A stretch of DNA of 64,000 nucleotides from CAVPGP01 sp963718065. Its GTDB lineage: Bacteria > Actinomycetota > Thermoleophilia > Gaiellales > Gaiellaceae. Below, in pieces: positions 36,932 to 46,908 of this stretch. A model generated the notes under the pieces. That model was given only the letters and a program-made list of their open reading frames with translations. It was not told the DNA's origin and did no database searches. Every line of letters begins with the position of its first letter. Within the stretch, counting starts at the first letter, position 1. The stretch covers positions 62,001-126,000 of the forward strand of contig CAVQYE010000015.1 in the NCBI GenBank assembly GCA_963718065.1, written 5' to 3'. Position numbers and translations under genes: made by a program.

Positions 36932-37413
36932 GTGGCAACCACCAACCCAGCCCCGCCCTACGGCGCCTACGCCGCGATCATGGGCACCTTCGTCGCCGGA
37001 CTGGGGGCGGCGGGTGCGCTCGCCAAGGCGACCGACCGCGATCCGCGCTGCCACACTGGCTCGACCTGGCAACGCTCGCGGGCGCGACGTTCAAGGCGGC
37101 ACGGACGATTGCACCCGACGACGTCTCGAGCTTCATTCGCGAGCCATTCGTCGAGGGCGAGCCAGGCGCCGGCGAACAGGAAACGCCGCTCCCGACCGGT
37201 GACTTGCGCCAGGCGATCGGCGAGCTCGTGACGTTCAGCCGCTGCGTCGGCACCTAGTGCGCCGCGGGGCTGGCCTCGACGCAGATCCTGGCGCCGCGCT
37301 TTGGCCGGCTGCTCACGTGGTCGCTGTGCGCCGCGGGTGCGAACGACTTCCTGCAGGCCGGCTTCTCGGCGCTTGCGCACAAGTCGAACGAGCTCGAGCG
37401 GCGCGCCTCGTAG
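36932..37413 (+). pseudogene. DUF1360 membrane protein, broken by a frame change and an in-frame TAG
   Basis: Reads MATTNPAPPYGAYAAIMGTF from GTG/ATG near 36932. After a one-base change at about 37048 the typical DUF1360 body follows: PHWLDLATLAGATFKAART, then SSFIREPFVEGEPGAGEQ and RQAIGELVTFSRCVGT. A TAG stands at 37255-37257 where the family has Trp, and the same frame continues CAAGLASTQILAPRFGRLLT to a final TAG at 37411. Two independent defects make real decay more likely than a single sequencing error. Divergent from uvrB. Confidence 0.65.
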
Positions 37414-37416
37414 CCG

Positions 37417-40400
37417 TCACGGGACGTAGAGTGCCCGCTCCGACTCGGTGAGCACACGATGCGTCAGGGCGAGCCGCCGGTTCGCGAGCGGCATCAGCTC
37501 GGGCATGCCGCCGCAGACGTCGCAGTGCCACGAGCGCACGGTCCCGTCCCAACCCGACGTGAGGATCCGGCTCCCGTCCGGGCTGAACGAGGCGCTCGTC
37601 AGGCCCGGCGCCTCGTGACCCTGGAGCAGGAGAACGAGCAGGCCGGTACTGGAGTCGAAGAGGCCCGCCTTTCCAGGCCCGGCGCTGACGACCCAGCGAC
37701 CGTTCGGGCTGAATGCGGCATCGGTGACCTGGCCGAAATGTGCGCGCAGCACGTTCAGGAGCGCGCCGGTGCGGACGTCCCAGATCATGATGTCGTGATC
37801 TCGGCTCGCAGTGACGAGCCTGCGGCCGTCCGGGCTGAAGCGCGCCGAGAAGACGTCATCCGTGTGATTGGCGAACTCGCGCAAGAGGCGACCGGAGCCG
37901 ACGTCCCAGAGCTTGGCTGTCTTGTCCGCGGAGCCGGCAGCCAGCAGCGACCCGTCAGGGCTGAAGTCGCCACGGAGCAGGGTGCCTCGGCCGGCGTGCA
38001 GCGTGCGAACGAGCATGCCGTCGAGGCGGTAGAGGCGCGCGAGGCCCCGCCGGAACATGACGGCGACCGTCTCTCCGCCGGGAGAGAGCGCGATGCCGCC
38101 GGCGGGCTGGGGCACGGCAAAGCTGTGGACGACGGCGCCGCGGTGGACGACGACTCTGCCCGCGCGGATGGTCGCCCACGCCGTCCCGTTCCTCGCGACT
38201 GCCACATCGGGCGCGCCTGGAGGAGCGACGACGATCCGCTTGCGCAGGTACCGCGCAGCAGGGACCGGGCTTGCGGAACGGCGTTCCAGCACCAGCATCG
38301 GCTGCGCCCGCGGATCCCAGAAGCGCACTGCTCCGTCCTTGCTCCCGGTGACGACGCGGCGACCGTCATGGCTGAAGGCCGCGCTCGTCACCGTGTCCCG
38401 GTGGCCCGCCAGCAACGCGAGGCTGTCCCCCCGGTCGCCGACCAAACGCGCGCCGTGCGATCGGTGCTCGCGGTGACGACGAACGACCCGTTCGGACTGA
38501 ACGCGACCGAGAGGACCTTGTTCGCGTGCCCAGTCAGGAGCGCCGAAAGGCTGCCGCGCGTTCCGACCGTCCAGACCCGGGCGGTCCCGTCGGTGCTCGC
38601 GGTGGCGAACAGGGCCCCCCGCGGGCTGAACTCGGTGTCCATGATCAGTCCGCTGTGGCCCTCGTAGACGCTGATCGCGGAGCCACGCCGAGGGTCGAAG
38701 ATGCGAGCGACCTTATCCGCCCCGACCACGGCGAGAAGCTTCCCTCCGGGGCTGAACTCGAGGCCCGTCACGACGCTGGGCTGGGGTAGGCGACGGACGA
38801 TCCTGCCCGTCTGCTCGTCGTACACGAGGGTCACCTTGCCGCCCGTGGCCGCCGCGACGAGCCCGGCCGGACTCGACACGGCCGCGCTGACCGGCGCGTC
38901 CGGCAGCAGGATCGTTCGCGTCGGCTTCGCTGCCCCGAGACGCCAGAGCCTCAGCCTCCGATCTCTGTGCAGCGTCACCAATTCCGCTCCGTCGCGCGCG
39001 TAAGCGACGTCCATGATGCGCGGCGCCGCGAGCTCCCGGCCCGGCGCTCCGTCGGGGAGGCGATACCAGCGGGCTCCGCCCCGGCCGTACGCGAGTGCCT
39101 GCCGGCCCCGCGGGTCGACCGCAACAAGCTCGGCGCCCGTCTCGAACGAGTGGAGGACTTGGCCCGTGCCGGCATCGATTGTCGCGACCCGGCCGGTCTC
39201 CGTGACGGCGACGGCGGTCCGTGAGCGGTTCCCGAACAGGACACTCGAGACCGGGTGCCCGAGGTCGGCAAACGCTCGGACACGCGAGCCGATCAGCGCC
39301 TGCCGGAGGACGTTCTCCACCTGGCGGGCATCCGAGAGGCGACCGGCGTCGCGGGCGAGGAGCAGTGCGCGCTCGGGATCGATCTGCAACTGCACGGCCG
39401 CGGTGGCGGCGAGCGCCCGCGCCCGAGCGCTCCGTGCCTGCGTCTGAGCGTCCTGGCGCTGGGTCAGCGCGAAGATCGCGACGGCGACGACGATCACGAG
39501 CGCGGCGAGCGAGAGCGTCGCGATCCGCAACGCCTGACGCCGGCGCCGCTCGGACTCCGAGCGAGCGTGCTCGAGCTCGCGTTGCGCCTCGAACCGCGTG
39601 CGCCAGTCGAGGACCGCACCCGCGAGCACGTCGTGGTAGATCTCGTAGCCGTCGCCACCGCCGTCGGCGACAGGCCGCAGGATCCGCTCTTCCGCCAGCG
39701 CGTGCAGGATCGGCATCACCTCGGCGGGCGGGGCGTGCGCGAACTCCGCCAGATCGCCCGCCCCGTGAACGATCTTCGTTCCCGACGGCGTCACGAGATG
39801 GTCGAACATCAGCGCAGCAGAGGCCTTCTGCGACTCGGAGAGCACGCCCAGCGCCTCGTCGAGATGGTCGCCGACGATCCGCGCGGCGCCGCCGAGGCGC
39901 CGCAAGGTCTCGAGGCGCAGCGCCGTCGGGTCCTCGTCCCACAGCCGCTGCATCACGAGTTGGAGATACGGCGTCTCGATCTTGGGCGCGGTGCCGTTGC
40001 CGATCGTCCCCCGCCCGCCCCCGCCGAGCGCGACACGGCCGGCGGTCACCTCGTCGAGCACCGCCTCGACGAGCTCTGCCTCGATCGTCACCGGCTCGCC
40101 GCCGAGTTGCTCCCAGCGACGGACCGGCCCGAAGGAGCGCCGACCGCGCCTTCTCCCGGTCGAGGTGGTCGAGGCGCAGGTAGTTCCCGAAGAGCGCCGG
40201 GATCCGGGACTTGAAGAAGTCCAGCTGCGCCAACGCGTCCTCTCGGATGCCAACGACCACGTGAATCCGCAGGTCGCCGCGGTTGACGAGCTCCGGAAAG
40301 GCCTCGGCGAACGGCTCGTCAGGCCGCCCGCGTCCGTGGTAGAGGAAATAGGCCTCGAACTGGTCGAGCGCCAGATAGAGCTCCGCGCGCTCGCCAAGCG

Positions 40401-40758
40401 CCCGCTCCACGGTCTCGACGAGCGAGGCGCCGGGCTCGACTCGTGCCTCTTCGGCGATCGCGGCCGAGAGCGCCGCGGCCGGGTCGTCGCTCCATTCGTC
40501 GAAGACGACGACGACGGGCCGCTCGGGAAGCAACCGCAGCTCGCGCGCGACGGCGGCCCGAAGCAAGGAGCTCTTGCCGACGCCACTCTGCCCGTAGAGC
40601 ACGGTCAGCCTCGCGGCGACGAGGTTGGCCGTCACGATCTCCGTCTCCTGCTCTCGCCCGAAGAAGAAGAGGGCGTCGAGCTCGGAGTCGTCGAACGGCG
40701 CGAGCCCCTTGTACGGACTGACAGGGCGGCCCCGGGAGAATGCTCCCGGGCCGGTCAC
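37417..40758 (-). CDS. nSTAND1-type NTPase with transmembrane helix and WD40 repeats (two frame changes)
   Basis: About 1,113 residues if two frame changes (near 40140 and 38440) are joined. The N-terminus carries the nSTAND1 hallmark SPYKGLAPFDDSELDALFFF, then GRE, Walker A GQSGVGKSSLL (about 56-66) and a Walker B-like YLALDQFEAYFLYHG. Next come a helical region, one membrane helix (LSLAALVIVVAVAIFAL), and at least nine WD40 blades (for example FSPDGSLLAAGSADKTAKLW, FSPRGALFATASTDGTARVW). GTG 40758 overlaps the stop of the SARP-SIR2 gene by four bases. Such STAND proteins act as signal-gated switches in regulation or defence. The frame breaks may be sequence errors. Confidence 0.8.
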
Positions 40759-42431
40759 GCGGCAGCTTCGCCGGTCGGCGGCGTCGCCGCGACCCGCGTC
40801 GTCAGCTCGGCGACGTACTCCGCCGGCGGCAGCTCGAAGGCGTCCACCCCACGCTGGCGCCAGTACTCGGCCGAGACCAGATCGATCGGCGAACCGATCG
40901 CCCAAGAGCGGTACGAGACCCGCTCGTCGCCCCAGAGCCGGCGGAGGAACACCCGCAGGCTCCAATCGTCGAGGTCGTAGCCGAGGAACAGGAAGTGGCT
41001 CCGCCGCAACCGCGCGGCGAGGCCCACAGGCAGCACCGTCGAGAGCGGCGCCTCGGCGAGGTAGTCGATGTAGTCGTCTTCGCTGACGACGAAGCTCTCG
41101 CGATCCCGAACCTCGGACTCGTCCGCGCCACCGTGGATCTTCAGGAGCACCGTGCGTTCGGTCGTGATCCCGACCTCGACGTTCGGCTCGTGGATCACAC
41201 GCGCCGAGCCATCGGGCGAGAGGTGCACGAATTTGCCTCGATCGCGCCCGAACGCAACATACGAGACGACGTCCAGGGGCTCGCCGGCCTCGGCAAAGGC
41301 GCGCTCGACCGTCTGGTCGAAGGCCGTGGTGACGATGAGTTGATGCGGAAGCCCGCGTGCGCGCAGGACCGGTGGGAGCCCTGCCAGCGCCCGCGGCACC
41401 GGGCCCGCCGGATACGGCCTGCCGAAGAGAGCGTGCAGCTCGTCGTAGAGCGGGCCAACTCCACGCAGGACGCTGACGTACTGGGAGACGCGTGCCAGGC
41501 CCTCCGCCCGATCGGGCGGGCAATCGAACGCACGAGCGAGATGCTCCGCCGCAGCCGCCGGCGCGGGCGGCGCGGCGATGTCACCGCTCTCCTGCGGCGT
41601 GTCCGATGCGCCTCCCAGGACGACCACGAGGCGACCTGCGAGCAGTGCGCGGAGAACGTCCGTGAAGTGGTCGGTCGCCGTGGGTCCGGGCGCCGTGGCG
41701 TCCCCCCAGGGCTCCTGGCGCAGGATCGACATGTACAGCTGCTGCAACGATCGGCTCGGCTCCAGCCCGAGCTCATCGACGAGCGCGGCGCGTGTGTCGT
41801 GATAGAGCTCGATCGCTTCCGCTTGTCGATTCGAGCGGTAGAGCGCCAGCATCAGTAGCTCGCGAAGCCGCTCCCGCAATCGATGCTCGACGATCAGCGC
41901 CTCGAGCTCGCCGATCACCTCCGTGTGCCGGCCACGCTCGATGTCGGCGCCGATCCGGGCCTCGAGCGCGTCGACCCGGAGCTCGTCGAGCCGCCGTGCC
42001 TCACCCGCCGCCGCGCCCTCGTATCCGATCCCCGCGAGCGCTTCGCCCCGCCAGAGCGACAGCGCTTCGCGGAGAACTCGTCCGCGCTCGTCGGCATCCG
42101 CGCCACGCGCCTCCCGCAGCAGACGTTCGAACCGCGCGGCGTCGAGCTGCGATTCGTCGAGCCGAAGCACATAGCCCGGCGGGCGCGTGACGAGCATCTC
42201 CGCGCCAAGGAGCCGGCGGAGCTGCGAGACGGCGTTGTGGAGTGAGGTCGTCGCCGTCTTCGGCGCGGTCTCGCCCCAGAGCTCTTCGATCAGCCTCTCC
42301 GTCGAGACGACCGCGTTCGCGCGGACGAGCAGCGCGGCCAGAAGAGCGCGCTGCCGGGGACCGCCCAGGTCCAGCACCCGGCCGTCGTCGGCGACGACCT
42401 CGAGCGGGCCGAGGATCCGAAACTCCGTCAC
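40755..42431 (-). CDS. SARP-type regulator (OmpR-like HTH + BTAD) fused to a SIR2-like domain
   Basis: A 558-residue fusion. Residues about 1-95 are an OmpR-type winged helix (FRILGPLEV, STERLIEELWGE, RPPGYVLRL), 96-245 the BTAD helical domain, and about 265-545 a SIR2-like NAD-binding domain. In the last, the usual TTNYD is TTAFD (368-372), so the catalytic Asn is Ala, while the His433 in LLKIHGGAD and the C-terminal FLGYDLDDWSLR are kept. The domain may bind NAD without hydrolysing it. It is coupled to the nSTAND1-WD40 gene, and divergent from a secreted peptide gene with SARP-type repeats between them. Confidence 0.85.
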   Translation of the reverse strand: MTEFRILGPLEVVADDGRVLDLGGPRQRALLAALLVRANAVVSTERLIEELWGETAPKTATTSLHNAVSQLRRLLGAEMLVTRPPGYVLRLDESQLDAARFERLLREARGADADERGRVLREALSLWRGEALAGIGYEGAAAGEARRLDELRVDALEARIGADIERGRHTEVIGELEALIVEHRLRERLRELLMLALYRSNRQAEAIELYHDTRAALVDELGLEPSRSLQQLYMSILRQEPWGDATAPGPTATDHFTDVLRALLAGRLVVVLGGASDTPQESGDIAAPPAPAAAAEHLARAFDCPPDRAEGLARVSQYVSVLRGVGPLYDELHALFGRPYPAGPVPRALAGLPPVLRARGLPHQLIVTTAFDQTVERAFAEAGEPLDVVSYVAFGRDRGKFVHLSPDGSARVIHEPNVEVGITTERTVLLKIHGGADESEVRDRESFVVSEDDYIDYLAEAPLSTVLPVGLAARLRRSHFLFLGYDLDDWSLRVFLRRLWGDERVSYRSWAIGSPIDLVSAEYWRQRGVDAFELPPAEYVAELTTRVAATPPTGEAAA

Positions 42432-42511
42432 AGCCTTTAAGTACCACCCGTCACGTTCGGTTGGAAGAGCGTCGCCGCCTGCCCTAACAGTGGACCAACT
42501 CGGAAGCCGGG

Positions 42512-42551
42512 GTTAGGCGACCGTTGGTGGGCCGTGACCGGCGCGTTTGGG
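42512..42551 (+). promoter_or_regulatory. SARP-type operator: four heptamers, 11-bp period
   Basis: GTTAGGC (42512), GTTGGTG (42523), GTGACCG (42534) and GTTTGGG (42545) are spaced exactly 11 bp, each with a 4-bp spacer. This is the layout of known SARP binding sites. It lies between the divergent SARP-SIR2 gene and the 49-residue peptide gene, 47 bases upstream of the latter. Confidence 0.75.
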
Positions 42552-42597
42552 GCCGGACCGAGCCTCGCTCGCAGCAATGCGAGAGGAGGTGAGAAAG

Positions 42598-42747
42598 ATG
42601 CAGCGGTCGATCCCTTGCCGGCGCGCCGTGACGGCGCTTCTGGCGGCGCTGATCGTGACGATCGCGGCCGTCCCCGTGGTCGCGAGCAACGGTTCCACCA
42701 TGAACACCCCCGAGCACGTGCAGTACTTGTGCCCCCCGATGTGCTGA
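42598..42747 (+). CDS. 49-residue secreted Cys-containing peptide
   Basis: ATG 42598 follows an excellent GAGGAGG ribosome site (AGAGGAGGTGAGAAAG). The product has a signal peptide (basic MQRSIPCRRAV, hydrophobic TALLAALIVTIAAVPVVA), leaving a mature peptide of about 20 residues, SNGSTMNTPEHVQ followed by YLCPPMC. The C-x3-C end could form a small disulfide loop. No family is recognised. It is the first gene after a SARP-type operator and is followed by a strong hairpin, so it is a single-gene transcript. A signalling peptide or metal-binding peptide is conceivable. Confidence 0.7.
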   Translation: MQRSIPCRRAVTALLAALIVTIAAVPVVASNGSTMNTPEHVQYLCPPMC

Positions 42748-42768
42748 TCGGGCCAATGGGGAGAGCCC

Positions 42769-42800
42769 GTGGGGAGAGCCCGTGCTGGGGCTCTCCCCAC
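42769..42800. terminator. Bidirectional hairpin between the peptide gene and SARP-2
   Basis: Perfect 13-base stem GTGGGGAGAGCCC / GGGCTCTCCCCAC with a 6-base loop, filling the gap between the peptide gene (stop 42747) and the end of the minus-strand SARP gene at 42801. Half of the stem is preceded by a direct duplicate of GGGGAGAGCCCGTG. Confidence 0.75.
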
Positions 42801-45800
42801 TCATCTGGTCGCCGGCAGGACCTTGCGAACGCGCTCCGCCGAGACGGTGCTCCCCTTGCGCTCGAAGAGTGCGATCGCCTCGTCCCAGCTCTCGCTCGCG
42901 GCCTCGGCGTCACCCTTGAGCGCAAGGACGTCACCGAGAGCCGAGGCCGCCTCCGCCTGCTCGTAGAGCGAGTCGGTCGAGACGAGCAGCGCCACCGTCT
43001 CCGACGCTAGGAGCTCGGCCTCGACCAACCGGCCGAGCCGTGCAAGCGCCATCGCCTTCACCCGCTGGGCGACCGCGCGCGACGTCAGGTGCCTCGGCGG
43101 CGCAGCCTGAAGGGCAGCATCGGCCAGAGCCACGGCGTCCTCGTAGCGCTCTTGCCCGTAGACCGCCTCGGCGAGGAGGGAGCTGTTCGTCGCCACCCAG
43201 AGGTTGTCGCCTGCCTCCCGCAGTACCTCGAGGGAGGAGAACAGGATCGCCTCGGCTGCCTGCGGCTCGCCGGCGAGCAACTCGACGTGGGCCGCGATCG
43301 CCGCCCAGGCGGTGACGATCGTCCCCGCATCCGAGAACTCCACGCGCTGCGCCCGTGCCTCGGCGAGCAGCTCGCGAGCGACAGAGAAGCGCCCGGCCAT
43401 CGCATGCAGGCCCGCACACGGCGCCAGGACGAAGCTCTCCCAGACGGGCGTTTCCGCCTGCAGGAGCAACTCTTCGCACCGCGCGATCGCTTCGGGGACA
43501 GACGTCGTGCCTCGATGCGCCGCGACCGCAAGCAGCGACAGCGCTGCGCCGACCGTGAAGCCGCTCCGCCGGTAGTGATCACGGACTTGGACCGCCGCAG
43601 CTTCCGTCTGGCCGAGCATGAGCTCGTACTCGCCCTGCACCGCCGCGTAGAGATGCCAGGCGCGACCGAGCCCGTCCTCGTCGCGCGCCGCCTCGAAGGC
43701 CGAGACGGCGTCCTCGAGGAGCTCGAGTGCGGCCTCGGGGGTCGTCTTCGCCTGCGAGAGCTCACGCCAGAGCTGCTCGATCCGCGCCCGAAGCTCGATG
43801 CGCCGGTCTCCCCGCTCGCCCGCCTGCTGCGCGACCTCCTCGAGCAGCGCCTCACCGCGCGCCGGATCGCCGGTGAACTTGACCGCCGTCCCGAGCGCCA
43901 ACTCCAGTTCGAGCCCCGGCTCGGGCAGCAGGTCTCTCGCCCGGGTCAGGAGGTTGGCTGCCGTCCGCCCGTCGACGCGTTTCAACGCGCGCATTCCCGC
44001 TGCGCTCAACCGCTCGCCCGCCTCTTGTGCGAGCGCCGGGCTCGCCGCTCCCTTCCCTGCGCCGAGGAGCGCCGCCTGCTCCAGATGGAAGCCGACGAGC
44101 TCGTCGGTGCCGGTGCCCCGCCGGTCGAGCCAGCGCGCGAGGCGCTCGTGCAGGTCTGCGCGGTTCGGCGCGGGGATCGCTCCGTAGGCGACGTCGTGGA
44201 CCAGCGCGTGGTGGAACCGAAAGCCGTCCTCCTCCGGCAGCGCCGCCTGCTCGGGGCGCACGAGCCGCCGCCGGACGAGAGCCATCAAGTGATGTCCGGC
44301 CGCCTCCCGCTGCGAGTCCGGCGTCAGCTCCTCGACGGCCGAGCGCCAGAACTCGCGGCCGGCGACGGCGGCCCGGTCGAGCGCCGCTCGCTCGCCCGCC
44401 GGAAGGCGATCGAGGCGGCTGGCGATAAGCGCCTCCACCGTCGGCGGCACGGCACCCGCCCCCTCGACGCCGAAGGCGAGCAGCTGCTCCAGATAGAGCG
44501 GGTTTCCCTCGGCGGCCTCGACGGCCGCAGCGACATCGGCCGGCTCGAGCTGGGCCGAGTGGGGCAGCGCCGCCGCGAGCACCTGCACGTCCTCGACGGC
44601 GAGCGGCTCGAGCGTGATCGCGCTCTCGCGCCATTCCGGCCTCGCCTCCAGCAGCTCCGGGCGCGCCAGGCAAACGAGCAACACCGGCGCCTGGGTCCAC
44701 CCGGCGACGTACTCGACGAGGTCGAGGAACGACGGCTCCGCCCAGTTCAGATCGTCGAGCAAGAGCACGACCGGCTGGGCGCGCGCGAGCGCCTCGAGCA
44801 GCCTGCGCGTCGCCCAGAGCGTGTCGCTCCCCTCGGACAGCTCCGGGCCGCGCAGCTGCGCGGCGATGCGATCCGCGTCGGGCTCGCGAGCGAGCACCGC
44901 CTCGAGTGGGGCGAGCTGTTCCAGGATCTCGGCGAGCGGACGGATGGCAGCGCCCTCTCCGTAGGCGACGCAGCGGCCCGTGAGCACACGGCCCTGTCTG
45001 GCCACCCGGGCCGCGAGCTCGGAGGCAAGCCGCGTCTTGCCGATCCCCGGCTCGCCCGCGAGGACGATCAGGCGCGGGAGGCCCGCCTGCGCCACCTCTT
45101 CGAGCGCGAGCTCGAGCCGGCGCAGCTCGTCCGCCCGACCCACGAGCGGTGCGTCGAACCGACGCACGAACGGCGGAGCTGCGGGGTCGAAGCGCAGCAC
45201 GCGATAGCCGCGTCCCGCCTCATGCGGGACGACGTCGACGGCGGCGGAGACGAGGCGGAGCGCCGACGGGCCGAGCAGGGTCTCGCCGGGCGCAGCGTCC
45301 TCCTTCAGGGCGCGCGACACCGCGAGCGCTTCGGCGAGCTCGTCGGCGGCGCCGCCCACGATCACGTCGCTCGACTCGACAGCGACCCGCTGCTCGGCGT
45401 GCGGGCTCCCGTCGTGCAGGTCCATCGCCGCGCGCAGCGCGCGGAGCACGTCGTCCTCGTGGGCCGCCGCCAGCCCGAAGACCGCGACGGCCTCTTCTCC
45501 GAGCAGCTGTCGAACCTCACCTCCGTGCCGTCGAACGGCGACGGTCACGTCCGCGAGCCAGGCGGCCGCGCGCGTCCGCTCCAGCTCCGTGTCCTCTGCG
45601 TCGAGGGGCATGAGCTCGGCGACGACCACTGCCACGTTCCGGCGTGTCTGCTGCCGGTCCGCAGCGAGGTCTGCGACTTGCACCGCGTCATCCCCGTCGT
45701 CGATCAGCTCGCGATAGACGGCGCGCAGCTCGTCGCCCGGCTCGATCCCGAATCTCGACGAGTGCGAGCCGCGCCTCCTGGAAGGCCTGCAGCGCGTCCC

Positions 45801-46405
45801 TCGTCCGTTGAGACCGGTGCAGCGCCCGCATCTCCAGCGCGCGCAGGTGCTCCCGCGCCGGATGGCGGCTGACGAGCGCCTCGATCTCGGGCAGCGCCTT
45901 TGCATGCCAGCCGAGCTCGAGCTCCGCTGCCAGCCGGTCCTCGTTCGCGGTCAGCCGGAGCTCTTCGAGCCGTGCGATCTCACCCTGCGCAAAGCTCTCG
46001 TACGCGAGGTCGGCGAGCGGTTGTCCGCGCCAGAGTGCGAGCGCCTCGCGGAGCGCCGACGCGCGCTCGGCCGGCTCGAGCTCCCGGGCGGGCTCGAGCG
46101 CCTGCTCGAAGCGCACGGCGTCGATCTCCGAGGGATCGAGCCGAAGGAGATAGCCGGGCTCATGCGTCTCGATCCGCTCCCGGCCGAGGGCCTTGCGCAG
46201 GCGCGAGACACAGTTCTGGACGACGGCGTCGACGGATTTCGGCGGCGAGTCTCCCCAAAGCTCGTCGATCAGGCGATCGGTCGAGACGACCTCGTTCGCG
46301 TGCAGCAGCAGCAGGCCGAGCACCGCACGCTGCTTCGGGCCGCCGAGGGGAAGCGCCCGGCCGTGCAGCGCGCACTTCCAGCGGGCCCAGGATCCTGAAC
46401 TCCAT
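42801..46405 (-). CDS. Large SARP-type regulator: OmpR-HTH, BTAD, cyclase-like, AAA ATPase, helical repeats (two frame changes)
   Basis: About 1,200 residues if frame changes near 46370 and 45750 are joined. Order: MEFRILGPLEV and STDRLIDELWGD winged helix; BTAD; a degenerate class III nucleotide-cyclase-like domain (VAVVVAELMPLD, RRHGGEVRQLLGEEAVAVFG) lacking the usual metal Asp; an AAA domain with Walker A LAGEPGIGKTRLASELA and Walker B VVLLLDDLNWAEP; and a long TPR-like C-terminus. No C-terminal LuxR helix-turn-helix is seen. It probably senses a ligand and activates genes with GTTAGCG-type operators; two such repeats lie directly upstream, so autoregulation is likely. Confidence 0.8.
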
Positions 46406-46454
46406 CGCGTCTCGCTGCGAACGTAACACCGCCTCTCCGCCGCGAACAGGGGCT

Positions 46455-46472
46455 GTTAGCGGGCTGTTGGCG
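46455..46472. promoter_or_regulatory. SARP-type operator: two heptamers, 11-bp period
   Basis: GTTAGCG (46455-46461) and GTTGGCG (46466-46472) lie in an exact 11-base direct repeat, GGGCTGTTAGC then GGGCTGTTGGC. They sit between the divergent SARP-2 gene and the PKD gene, so they could serve either promoter. Confidence 0.65.
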
Positions 46473-46519
46473 GGGCCGGGCAGGCTCGGCCCAACGTCAC
46501 GCTCCAGAGGAGGTACGCC

Positions 46520-46813
46520 GTGATGCCCGAAACGAGCAGCGAGCGCCCGGTCGCGCACTTCGAGGTCAGCCCGGACAGACCATCGACCGCGGACATGGTC
46601 CAGCTCACGGATCGTTCGCACGATCCGCAGGAGGCGGGCATCGCGTGGCGCGTCTGGGACTTCGGCGACGGCACCACGGGCGTCGGCTCCCGGCCGCTCC
46701 ACCGCTACTCCACCCCAGGGGCCTACGAGGTGACGCTGACGCTCGCGACCTTCGACGGACGCGTGAGCTGCGCGACCCAAGTCGTTCGCATCCGCAAGCG
46801 CAGTTGCAGTTAG
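46520..46813 (+). CDS. Single PKD-domain protein
   Basis: A 97-residue protein consisting almost entirely of one PKD (Ig-like) domain: AHFEVSPDRPSTADMVQLTD, then WRVWDFGDGTTGVGSRPLHR and TPGAYEVTLTL, with the typical WDFGDG turn. It has no visible signal peptide, which is odd since PKD domains are usually extracellular. Start at GTG 46520 or ATG 46523 after AGAGGAGG. The gene lies downstream of a SARP-type operator, and its TAG stop falls inside the next operator array. Confidence 0.75.
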   Translation: MMPETSSERPVAHFEVSPDRPSTADMVQLTDRSHDPQEAGIAWRVWDFGDGTTGVGSRPLHRYSTPGAYEVTLTLATFDGRVSCATQVVRIRKRSCS

Positions 46814-46826
46814 CGAGTGGTTAGCG
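46809..46826 (+). promoter_or_regulatory. SARP-type operator: two identical heptamers, 11-bp period
   Basis: GTTAGCG at 46809-46815 and GTTAGCG at 46820-46826, with a weak third element GGTGGAG at 46831. It overlaps the stop codon of the PKD gene and is 83 bases upstream of the collagen-like gene start. Confidence 0.65.
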
Positions 46827-46908
46827 GCGCGGTGGAGCCTTCTCTGCGGAAACGACGAAGCGCCAGGCGATGACCGTCGCCGTCCGCTTCGACGAGGAGG
46901 AGAAAGCA

